From: DATBHW01 sp046704085
GTDB lineage: Bacteria > Chloroflexota > Ktedonobacteria > Ktedonobacterales > DATBGS01
Direction of reading: 5' to 3'
NCBI GenBank assembly: GCA_046704085.1
Contig: JBJKSJ010000235.1
Span: 1-28,005 of the forward strand
Length of the DNA: 28,005 nucleotides
Under the pieces are notes generated by a model. It was not told where the DNA came from. It searched no databases and worked only from the letters and a program-made list of their open reading frames with translations. Shown here piece by piece: positions 7,384-14,501 of the stretch (its first letter is position 1; each line of letters opens with the position of its first letter). Both the position numbers and the translations under genes were made by a program.

Positions 7384-8007
7384 TTATGAGGTCTTAAAGC
7401 GCAAGACCACACGACCCAGCCGAATCTCATCGCCATCTTTGAGCGCGGTAGGGGTTTTGGGGGCAAGTTTCTGCTTGTTCAAGAAGGTGAAGTTAATGCT
7501 GTTCAAGTCCTCAAGCATATACTGGCTGCCGGAATAGCGAATGATGGCGTGGCGTCTCCCGACGCCGCCTTCTTCGCCATTGTAGGGCGTCAGGTCCACA
7601 TCGGGGAAGATGTTGCTGACGGCATCTTCGCGGCCAATCAATATTTCGGTTTTGCCGGAGAGGTCGATGGTCGAATTATCGCTCTCGACGACAATCTTCG
7701 GCTGCATGCCCATCGGCGGCGCGAAGGCAGCAGGCGCGGCAGCCGGGGCAGGCGGAGCGGGCGCGGCGACCATTGCTGGCTGAGCGGCAGGCGGCGCGTT
7801 CAGGTTGGCGCCACAATTGCTGCAAAAGGATTCACCAGCAGGATTGGACGCCCCACAGCTTGGGCAGGTGGTCATCACGCCTGCTGGCGCGGGCGCTGGA
7901 ACCGTTGCGGCGATTGCCGGCGCGGGCGCGGCCAGTGGCTCGCCACATTCATCGCAGAATGCCGAGCCATCGGGGTTCTCATGCCCCTGTGAACATCGCA
8001 CAGACAT
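7384..8007 (-). CDS. Zinc-ribbon / FHA-domain protein 2
   Basis: This 207-residue paralogue of the next gene carries two zinc-ribbon motifs. The first is CSQGHENPD...FCDECGEPL (C5, C18, C21) and the second is a full CPSC...CSNC ribbon (C48, C51, C62, C65). A Pro/Ala linker and a C-terminal FHA domain (about residues 118-207) follow. The FHA keeps the loop arginine (IGRED) and the arginine and histidine of the SRxH motif. However, the phosphate-contacting serine is glycine (VGRRHA), and the NG turn is NF, as in FHA1. Start: ATG at 8007 with GAGGAGGG about 8 nt upstream; the frame is open to 8091 but the extra residues have no family match. It lies 70 nt after the VWA gene. It may bind its ligand less tightly or without phosphate. 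Confidence 0.85.
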   Translation of the reverse strand: MSVRCSQGHENPDGSAFCDECGEPLAAPAPAIAATVPAPAPAGVMTTCPSCGASNPAGESFCSNCGANLNAPPAAQPAMVAAPAPPAPAAAPAAFAPPMGMQPKIVVESDNSTIDLSGKTEILIGREDAVSNIFPDVDLTPYNGEEGGVGRRHAIIRYSGSQYMLEDLNSINFTFLNKQKLAPKTPTALKDGDEIRLGRVVLRFKTS

Positions 8008-8077
8008 TATTTTTCCCTCCTCGTGTGTTTCAACCTTCATCCAGCCCCAGGGCGGGATGCAATGAGATAGGCATCGC

Positions 8078-9310
8078 TCACATATCCTCAAGGCGCTGGG
8101 TCAGCTTGCGCGTTTTGTTTCCAATGCTCTTGATCTGCTCGCTGGAAACCTGCTCTCCCGCGTTCATTTGCTCCAGCGCCGCCTGCGTCTCCGGGTCCAG
8201 CACGCGAGTGACGTTGGGCGCCAGCCGGGTGGTCACTTTGCCTGTTGCTTTATATTCTTCCAGCACTTTGGTGACAAGCCGGTGGGCGTTGGCCTTCTCG
8301 GCGTAGTTCATCACCAGCGGATTGACGGCCTGGGTCTGGGTCTGGTCCTGGCTGAAGCCGATCACAATATCTGCGCGTAGCTGCTCGTTCTGGCGATTGA
8401 GGGTGGGCACATCGTAGGTGAGTTCGGCCACCGCGATGCGGAAGACGCCCGCCGGTTTGGGTTCAATCATCAACTCGAACAAGACGGCCTGGGGGGTATC
8501 TTTCTCCAGATCGCCCAGCGGCACGACTACCTGGCGATCAGACAGCACCGACGGCCCCAGGTCGCTGATCTGCGGCAGCACCTTGACAGCCTTTTTGGGG
8601 GTGATGCCGGCCGAGAGGTGCAGCAGCAACTGGGCGTTGCGCACGGCAACGGCGGTGGCGCTCTGGAACTGCTGCTGGAAGATGCTCAGGGCGTCGCCGG
8701 GCTGGCGGATGAACTCGGCCTCCAGGCCGCCGCTGCGCCGCCCGATGTTATCGAGCAGGTCTTCGTCCCAATCGGCGCCGATGCCCAGCGGATAGATGTT
8801 GATGCCCTGGCGCGCGGCGTCATCGGCCAGCGCGCGGCAGCGGTCGGTGTCGCCGTAGGTGACGCCATCGGTGAGCAGCACCATGCGGTTGACGCTGGTG
8901 GGCGAGTAGTATTTGCGCAGTTCATTGAGGGCAGTACTCATGCCCAGGGACATCGTGGTGCCGCCGCCATCGCGGATGCGGTCTACTGCCAGTTTGATGC
9001 CCGCTTTATCCATTGCGGGCTGCGCGGGCACGATGATCTGAACGGTATCGTCGAAGGCGACAATCGAGATTGTATCGGTATCGGCCAGTTGGTCGATGAG
9101 CATCTGCACTGCCTGTTTCACAGCAGACAGCTTGGCGCCTTTCATGGAGCCAGAGCGGTCCAGCACAATGGCGAAGTTCAGCGGCATGCGCACCTGCGCC
9201 ACCATCTCGGTTGGCGCCGCTTCCACCAGCACATATGCTACCTGCGATCCGCCTGTTACGGGCAGATGTTCTTTGCCAAGCTGAGAGGTCAATGTGACTT
9301 CGCCGGGCAT
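8078..9310 (-). CDS. VWA-domain protein with intact MIDAS
   Basis: The protein has 410 residues and no signal peptide or membrane segment. A von Willebrand factor A domain (about residues 44-225) has a complete metal-ion-dependent adhesion site: DRSGS at 51-55, a threonine in GGGTTMSLG near 118, and the aspartate of LLTDGVTYGD near 147. An all-beta region and a helical C-terminus with EKANAHRLVTKVLEEY follow, as in cytoplasmic VWA proteins that act as scaffolds in phosphorylation systems. The start ATG has AAGGAGA about 8 nt upstream. It heads a likely transcription unit with the two FHA genes, behind the PP2C gene and a hairpin. By analogy with TerY-type VWA proteins it may assemble or sense for the kinase/phosphatase pair; this role is inferred. 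Confidence 0.87.
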   Translation of the reverse strand: MPGEVTLTSQLGKEHLPVTGGSQVAYVLVEAAPTEMVAQVRMPLNFAIVLDRSGSMKGAKLSAVKQAVQMLIDQLADTDTISIVAFDDTVQIIVPAQPAMDKAGIKLAVDRIRDGGGTTMSLGMSTALNELRKYYSPTSVNRMVLLTDGVTYGDTDRCRALADDAARQGINIYPLGIGADWDEDLLDNIGRRSGGLEAEFIRQPGDALSIFQQQFQSATAVAVRNAQLLLHLSAGITPKKAVKVLPQISDLGPSVLSDRQVVVPLGDLEKDTPQAVLFELMIEPKPAGVFRIAVAELTYDVPTLNRQNEQLRADIVIGFSQDQTQTQAVNPLVMNYAEKANAHRLVTKVLEEYKATGKVTTRLAPNVTRVLDPETQAALEQMNAGEQVSSEQIKSIGNKTRKLTQRLEDM

Positions 9311-9347
9311 GGGTATCGTCTCCTTTCAAGGGACCGATGAACATTTG

Positions 9348-9376
9348 ATTATATTCATAAGTACATACGAATACCA
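9348..9376 (-). promoter_or_regulatory. Promoter of the VWA-FHA-FHA unit
   Basis: On the minus strand a consensus -10, TATAAT (9348-9353), lies 17 bp from TGGTAT (9371-9376). The leader would be about 30 nt. The -35 is weak, but the AT-rich -10 stands out in this GC-rich region. Confidence 0.5.
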
Positions 9377-9389
9377 GAGGGGAGAAGTT

Positions 9390-9411
9390 GCGCGGCCAGC
9401 AGAGGCCGCGC
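9390..9411 (-). terminator. GC-rich hairpin after the zinc-ribbon PP2C gene
   Basis: A perfect 8-bp stem GCGCGGCC-AGCAGA-GGCCGCGC follows the stop of the phosphatase gene. There is no T-run after it on the minus strand. It may separate the phosphatase from the VWA unit. Confidence 0.5.
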
Positions 9412-9438
9412 CTCCCGACGCTTACCCGTCAGGTTGCT

Positions 9439-11313
9439 TCACTCACGCGCCTGTACGATAATCACACTGATATTATCTTCGCCGCCATTCTGATTCGCAA
9501 GGTCTACCAGCCGATCAGCGGCGCTCTGGGGGTCGCTGACTTCGCGCAGCACCTGCTCGATCTGCGGGTCGCGGACCATCTCCCAGAGGCCATCGCAGCA
9601 GATGACCAACTGATAGCCAGGGCGCAGCTTCTGAGTATAGAGGTCGATCTGCACATCGCGTCGGTCGCCCAGACTGCGCAAAATCTGGTTGCGCTGCGGG
9701 TGGGTGTAAATATCGTCGCGTTCAATCAAGCCACCGATGACGAGTTGCATCACGAGCGAGTGATCGACGCTGATGGGTTGCAGTGAGTTGGTGTCAAAGA
9801 GGTAGGTGCGGCTATCGCCGACGTTGACGATATGCGCGGTGTCGCCGACGATGAGCGCGCCAGTCACGGTTGAACCCATATCGCTGCCAGTTTGATCGTT
9901 CGAGCCGACCAGGGCGAGATTGGCGGCCTCCACCGAGGCCTTCAGCTTGGCAGCCAGCGTGTCGCTGTCGGCAAATTGGCCGCTGGTGAACGCCGGGAGC
10001 AAGACTTCGCGGGTAATGTAATCGGCGATGACGGCAATGGCGCGTTTGCTGGCGACCTGGCCGTCATCGTGCCCGCCCAGGCCATCGGCCACCAGATAGA
10101 GGCCAAAGGGCTGGGAGAGCGATTCGTGAATGCGGGTGAACTCCATCACCAGGATGCTATCTTCGTTGGGGTTGCCACGCCGGGTCCGCCCAACATCCGA
10201 GCGTGCGCCTGCCGCGAGGGTGACGCCCAGCGGGAAGATGGGGCCGTCCAGTTCCATCGATTCCACGCGATACTCGCGCGGGCCGATGGTAAAGCTGGCG
10301 ATGGCCGCCATTGGCTGCGTGGGCCAATCCAGTTCCTCGCTCTCGCTCTCTACATAGCCCTCAAGGGGCGCCTGGGCGGCGCTGCCTTCAGGATGCGCGC
10401 CGTTGGTTCCGGGAGCGCCGCTGCCTGGCGCCACGTCGGCGGGCGCGCCGCTGGCGGTTTCTGGCGTCTGCGTTTCGGCGCCTGCTGCCACCGGGAGGTG
10501 TTCGCGGAGCCAGTAGTCCTTATTGAGCATATCTGCGCCGCAATTCGAGCAGTACCGCTCTGGCTCGGTGCTTTCGGGGAAGTCCGTGCCGCACGCCCAG
10601 CAATGCAGGTAGCCCATCTGATCGGTGACGCGATAGAGATTCTCCTCTTCGGAGGTATGCGCCACTTCTTCGATGCGATAGCGTCCTGCGAGCAGCATGC
10701 CCGATTGCAGCGGGGTTTGAGCGCCCAGCGTGCTGAGCAACTCTGGTGTCACCTCGACTGGCTGGCCGGCTGGCCGAGGCACATGAATGGTGGGCAACTC
10801 ATCATCTTCGGACGATGCTTGCTCGCGCTGATCTTCTGGTGTGTCCATTGCTGTATCACTCCCTGGGACTGCATAGGGGTCAAAACCATACAATTGTTCA
10901 GTTGGCGTCGGCCCGGCAGGTGATAGCTGGTCGCTCGCTGCTAGCTCCGCGTCCTCCATTGCGGGCGGTGGAGGCGGAGGCGGTGGCGGGACGGCTTCGG
11001 CTTCCGCCGTTACGGGCGCGCCCGGCTCCGGCTGATCTGGAATCGAAGAGGCGCCCGCGTCAGAGGCCGCCGCGCGATTGAGAGGGCCGGTCGGGCTGGC
11101 CTTGTCAGGCAGAGGCTCTTCCGCCGAAAAGGCAGCCGACGCTATTCCACCCAGCGGGGGCAGCATCTCCGCCGCCGCCTCCGGCGCTGTCAGTGGTGGA
11201 GGCGCTTCTGGCGCCGCGACAGACGGACCCGCGCCGGATGAGAGCAGCGCGCCACAGTTATTACAAAACTTTGCCTGATCGCGCAAAGGATGATTACAAT
11301 AGGGGCATCGCAT
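9439..11313 (-). CDS. PP2C-type Ser/Thr phosphatase with zinc ribbons and a kinase-like remnant
   Basis: The 624-residue protein is a chain of modules. Residues 3-22 form a zinc ribbon (CPYCNHPLRDQAKFCNNCG). A long Pro/Ala/Glu-rich disordered stretch follows. Near residues 205-232 lies a segment like the start of a Hanks kinase (LLAGRYRIEEVAHTSEEENLYRVTD) with the glycine loop lost. It runs into a second ribbon (CWAC...CSNC, about 235-260). From about 365 to 624 there is a complete PP2C catalytic domain with RGNPNEDS, VADGLGGHDDG, NVGDSRTYL, CCDGLWEMV and GGEDNISVI. All metal-binding aspartates are present, so it should be active and Mn/Mg-dependent. AGGAGGTG precedes the ATG. It sits 80 nt after the kinase gene and probably reverses its phosphorylations. 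No membrane segment is seen, so it should be cytoplasmic. Confidence 0.9.
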   Translation of the reverse strand: MRCPYCNHPLRDQAKFCNNCGALLSSGAGPSVAAPEAPPPLTAPEAAAEMLPPLGGIASAAFSAEEPLPDKASPTGPLNRAAASDAGASSIPDQPEPGAPVTAEAEAVPPPPPPPPPAMEDAELAASDQLSPAGPTPTEQLYGFDPYAVPGSDTAMDTPEDQREQASSEDDELPTIHVPRPAGQPVEVTPELLSTLGAQTPLQSGMLLAGRYRIEEVAHTSEEENLYRVTDQMGYLHCWACGTDFPESTEPERYCSNCGADMLNKDYWLREHLPVAAGAETQTPETASGAPADVAPGSGAPGTNGAHPEGSAAQAPLEGYVESESEELDWPTQPMAAIASFTIGPREYRVESMELDGPIFPLGVTLAAGARSDVGRTRRGNPNEDSILVMEFTRIHESLSQPFGLYLVADGLGGHDDGQVASKRAIAVIADYITREVLLPAFTSGQFADSDTLAAKLKASVEAANLALVGSNDQTGSDMGSTVTGALIVGDTAHIVNVGDSRTYLFDTNSLQPISVDHSLVMQLVIGGLIERDDIYTHPQRNQILRSLGDRRDVQIDLYTQKLRPGYQLVICCDGLWEMVRDPQIEQVLREVSDPQSAADRLVDLANQNGGEDNISVIIVQARE

Positions 11314-11393
11314 CGTGATCCCACCTCCTGGAAGCTGGGGGCTGGCCCAGCCTATGCCGCCACGACCTTGAAGCCGGGGAGCAAGTCTCTCGG

Positions 11394-13256
11394 TTAGCGG
11401 GCCAGCCGTCTGGCATCCGCGTCATTCGGATTGATCTGGAGCGCCCGTTTCGCCAGGTCGCGGGCCTGCTTGCGACTGCCGGTTTTTTCGTAACATTGGG
11501 CGCTGAGGCGATAGACCTCCGCCGAGGCGAGACCCTGGGCGCGGGCCTGTTCCAGCGCCTGGACGGCCTCTGGATAGCGGCGCGCGCCAAAGAACGCTTT
11601 GCCCAACTCGTGCCAGGCTTCTGCCTGATTGGGGCCAAGCTGCACCGCTTCCTGCAATTCGCTGATCGCGTCGCTCCAGCGTTGCTCCCGATTATACAAC
11701 TGGCCGAGGCTGAAGCGCAGCAGATAGTGCCGACTCTGTAGCTGAAGGCCACTACGCAACTCGCGCTCGGCGGTCACATAGTCCCCCTGCTCCATCGCAA
11801 TGATGCCAAGCTGGCAAGGAACCGCTGGATTTTGTGGCTCATACTTGCGCGCCTGCATCAAGGCAGAGGCGGCGGCGCTGAACTGCTTGAGATCGCGCTG
11901 CGCCAGCCCAATTTGGAAGTAGACATCATAGCCTGGCCGGATGCTCGCTGCTTTTTGGAACGCGCCGATGGCGTCTGGCAACTGGTTGAGGCGGCGATAG
12001 GTCTCGCCGAGCTTATAGTAGCGCGGATAGGTCGGCGTATCCAACTGCACGGCTTCACGGATGCAGAGCAGCGCTTTGGCGTAATTGCCATTATTATACT
12101 CGCGCACGCCCTGGTCATAGAGCGCGTCGGCGCGCGTGGTGTTCTGGTTGGCTGCTGGCCTGCCGCGCGCCGCCGGATTTGCCGCGACTCGGCCTACGCC
12201 CGCCGCCATTTTAGCGTTTTGCACCGCGCGTGACATCGAGGCGTCGCCGGGCAGGGGCTTGCCATCCAGGGCGCAAAACTTGGCGGTTGATCGATTGATA
12301 TAGCCGCAGACGGGGCAAACCTTTCCGCCAACTGGCACGACCAGCGTTGCGCCAGGACTTTGCGCCGCCGGGACGGCGGGCGCGTGGAGATGGTTTGCAC
12401 TGGCGGGCTGAATGGCTCCGCTGACCGGCGTGGGCAGGCAGGATTGCAGCGCCGTCTGCATCGCGGCGGCGGATTGGAAGCGTCGATTGGGGTCAAGCTG
12501 CATGGCTTTGATGATAATGTCTTCTACGCCCTGGCTGATGTGTGGGTTGCGCGCGCGCAGGCTCCCCGGTGGGGGCGTGTCGAGCGGCGTTGGCTCTTCG
12601 TTGGTCAGTAAGTGATACATGGTGGCGCCCAGGCTGTAGATGTCGGAGCGCGCGTCTGTCTGGCCGGTCTGGCCCAGGTGTTCGGGGGAGGCATAGGTCA
12701 TCGTGCCCAGGTTCTCGGTATTGCTCTTTTGCCCCGGTTTCCAGATGCGCGCGATGCCGAAGTCGATCAGTTTGACCTCGCCCTGCGGCGTGACCATCAC
12801 GTTGCCGGGCTTGAGATCGCGCAGGATGACGGGCGGCGTCTGGTTGTGAATAAAGCTGAGCGCCTCGCAGACTTGAATGGCCCAATCCACGACCTGTCGC
12901 TCTGGCAGCGGCTGTTTTGCCTCCTCCAGCAGCTTGTCCAGGCTTTTGCCAGGCACAAACTCCATGACGAAATAATAACGCCCGTTCTCTCTGAAGCGAT
13001 CAATCACGCGCGGCAGGCGGGGATGCGGCAGCACGGTGAGTTGGCCCATCAGGGCGCTTTCTTTCTCGAAGCGGTCGATGGCCTCGCGGAGTTCGCGCGG
13101 GTCGGCAAACGCCTCGATCAAGAGTTCTTTGATCGCCCAGAGCGGGCCAGGCATGCGCTGGTTCTCCGCTTTATAGACGCTGCCCATGCCGCCTTCGCCG
13201 AGCAACTCCAGGATGCGATACTTCTCATCAAGAATGGCGCCGATTGGCAGGCTCAT
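11394..13256 (-). CDS. Hanks-type Ser/Thr protein kinase with zinc ribbon and TPR repeats
   Basis: The kinase has 620 residues. The catalytic domain (about 12-280) has the glycine loop GEGGMGSVY (20-28), WAIKE with catalytic K43, the catalytic loop ILRDLKPGN (D147; Leu replaces the His of HRD), DFG at 165-167 and the activation segment MTYASPEH. A zinc-ribbon motif (CPVCGYINRSTAKFCALDG, about 315-333) and a basic linker follow. From about 380 to the end are six or so TPR repeats with clear W/Y-G-Y/A-P spacing, for protein docking. There is no transmembrane helix, so it is a soluble kinase. I chose ATG 13256 because AGAGGAACGG precedes it and the longer frame would overlap the upstream phosphatase gene. 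It lies 25 nt behind that gene, in one operon with it. Confidence 0.93.
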   Translation of the reverse strand: MSLPIGAILDEKYRILELLGEGGMGSVYKAENQRMPGPLWAIKELLIEAFADPRELREAIDRFEKESALMGQLTVLPHPRLPRVIDRFRENGRYYFVMEFVPGKSLDKLLEEAKQPLPERQVVDWAIQVCEALSFIHNQTPPVILRDLKPGNVMVTPQGEVKLIDFGIARIWKPGQKSNTENLGTMTYASPEHLGQTGQTDARSDIYSLGATMYHLLTNEEPTPLDTPPPGSLRARNPHISQGVEDIIIKAMQLDPNRRFQSAAAMQTALQSCLPTPVSGAIQPASANHLHAPAVPAAQSPGATLVVPVGGKVCPVCGYINRSTAKFCALDGKPLPGDASMSRAVQNAKMAAGVGRVAANPAARGRPAANQNTTRADALYDQGVREYNNGNYAKALLCIREAVQLDTPTYPRYYKLGETYRRLNQLPDAIGAFQKAASIRPGYDVYFQIGLAQRDLKQFSAAASALMQARKYEPQNPAVPCQLGIIAMEQGDYVTAERELRSGLQLQSRHYLLRFSLGQLYNREQRWSDAISELQEAVQLGPNQAEAWHELGKAFFGARRYPEAVQALEQARAQGLASAEVYRLSAQCYEKTGSRKQARDLAKRALQINPNDADARRLAR

Positions 13257-13281
13257 CCGTTCCTCTATATCATTCGGGCTG

Positions 13282-14118
13282 TTAACGGGAACAGCGCACA
13301 ACGACGGCGGTAATATTATCCTCACCGCCGCCCTGATTCGCCGCGTCAATCAATTGCTGGCAGATGGCCTCCAGCGGCTGATCGCTGCTGAGGATGCGTT
13401 TGATCTCATCCTCGCGCACCATCTCCCAGAGGCCATCCGTGCAAAGCAGCAGCAGATCGCCTGGGGCCAGGGTCTGATAGAAGACATCCACTTCGACGGT
13501 GCTGTGTCCAGCCCCCAGCGAGCGATAGATCAGATTGCGTTGGGGGTGATCGTAGACCTGCTCAGGTTTGATATGACCGGCATCTACCAGCCGGGCGACC
13601 AGCGAGTGGTCTTTGGTAATCGGGCGCAGCTTATCCTTGCGCAACAGGTACGTCCTGCTGTCGCCGACGTTGGCGATGTAGGCGCTGGCGCCCAGCACAA
13701 CGGCGACTGTGACGGTAGACCCCAGCCCCTTGGCTTCCTTGCGCGCCTTGCCATAGCTGACGATCACCTCGTTGGCCTTGGTAATGGCTTGTTTAAGCTG
13801 CTCGTTAATCCTGGCAACCTCGCGGCTTTCGGGCAAACGCCGGGTCTGGCTGCCAGTCTCCGGGCTGTCCAATCGAGGCAGGGCGATGGTTTCCTGCCCG
13901 GAACTAGGCGCAAAGAGCGGGTTGAGTGTCTCCCGAATCTCTTCTACTGCCAGCTTGCTGGCGACCTCACCTGCCTTATAGCCACCCATGCCATCGGCCA
14001 CAATAAAGATGCCTCTGGCCTCGTCGTCGCTGGAACTGAGTTGAAAATAGCACTGGTCTTCGTTGTGTTCGCGCACTTTTCCGGTATCGGTCTGAGAAGC
14101 CGCCTGAATATGCAGCAT
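13282..14118 (-). CDS. PP2C-family Ser/Thr phosphatase (Stp1/PrpC-like)
   Basis: A 278-residue PP2C phosphatase of the bacterial Stp1/PrpC type, with every catalytic motif: TGKVREHNEDQ (about 12-22), VADGMGGYKAGEVAS, GLGSTVTVAVV, NVGDSRTYLL, LCTDGLWEMV and GGGEDNITAVVV. About 40 variable, Ser/Pro-rich residues are inserted after the EIRETLN helix. It is cytoplasmic. The ATG at 14118 has a GGGGGAG site 8 nt upstream. The frame remains open to 14238 but that part lies upstream of the predicted transcript start. It is the first gene of the signalling cluster, immediately before the kinase gene, the usual phosphatase-kinase pairing. The catalytic domain shares its architecture with that of the zinc-ribbon PP2C. 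Confidence 0.93.
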   Translation of the reverse strand: MLHIQAASQTDTGKVREHNEDQCYFQLSSSDDEARGIFIVADGMGGYKAGEVASKLAVEEIRETLNPLFAPSSGQETIALPRLDSPETGSQTRRLPESREVARINEQLKQAITKANEVIVSYGKARKEAKGLGSTVTVAVVLGASAYIANVGDSRTYLLRKDKLRPITKDHSLVARLVDAGHIKPEQVYDHPQRNLIYRSLGAGHSTVEVDVFYQTLAPGDLLLLCTDGLWEMVREDEIKRILSSDQPLEAICQQLIDAANQGGGEDNITAVVVRCSR

Positions 14119-14163
14119 TACGCGACTCCCCCTTCCTGGCTTATACAATCTAAGGTACACTCC

Positions 14164-14192
14164 ATGATACCATCTACGGTACAGTGATGCAA
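14164..14192 (-). promoter_or_regulatory. Promoter of the PP2C-kinase operon
   Basis: On the minus strand TTGCAT (14187-14192) and TATCAT (14164-14169) are 17 bp apart. The transcript would begin near 14157, giving a leader of about 40 nt before the ATG at 14118. Confidence 0.65.
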
Positions 14193-14346
14193 CCTTTTCT
14201 GCCCGCCTGTGTTTGCCCTTCCACTTTACTCTACGCAAGGGATAGTCCAGTAGTTAGGTGTCGAGTTGTGAATCTGGTCACATTCCAGACCAACCATGTA
14301 GCCTGGCAGTCTCCTCCCACGTTTTGAGCATAGGGGAGAAAACGCA

Positions 14347-14375
14347 TTGCGCTTTCTCCGGCCTGTTGTTATACT
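14347..14375 (+). promoter_or_regulatory. Promoter of the anchored surface-protein pair
   Basis: TTGCGC (14347-14352) and TATACT (14370-14375) are spaced by 17 bp. Transcription would begin near 14382, about 120 nt before the first ATG. Confidence 0.65.
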
Positions 14376-14385
14376 ACAGACGCTT

Positions 14386-14400
14386 CTGCCAGTCTGGCAG
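14386..14400. promoter_or_regulatory. 15-bp palindrome at the transcript start, candidate operator
   Basis: CTGCCAGTCTGGCAG is a perfect 7+1+7 palindrome beginning about 4 nt after the predicted start of transcription. A partial copy, CCTGGCAGTC, occurs at 14311-14320. A repressor could bind here, or it could be a small 5' hairpin. Confidence 0.4.
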
Positions 14401-14501
14401 GGTGTTTGCAGTTTTGCCGGTCTTCTGGACAGATTCTCTTGAATGCCGATAGAGTGCGCTATTCCCCAAGGCCAGAGGAGCGCAGGTCAGGAGTGGCCGT
14501 T

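Noticed and set aside
14119..14501. Search for a tRNA or small RNA gene in the divergent gap
   Set aside because: No cloverleaf arms or CCA-type end were found; the gap is explained by two promoters and a palindrome.
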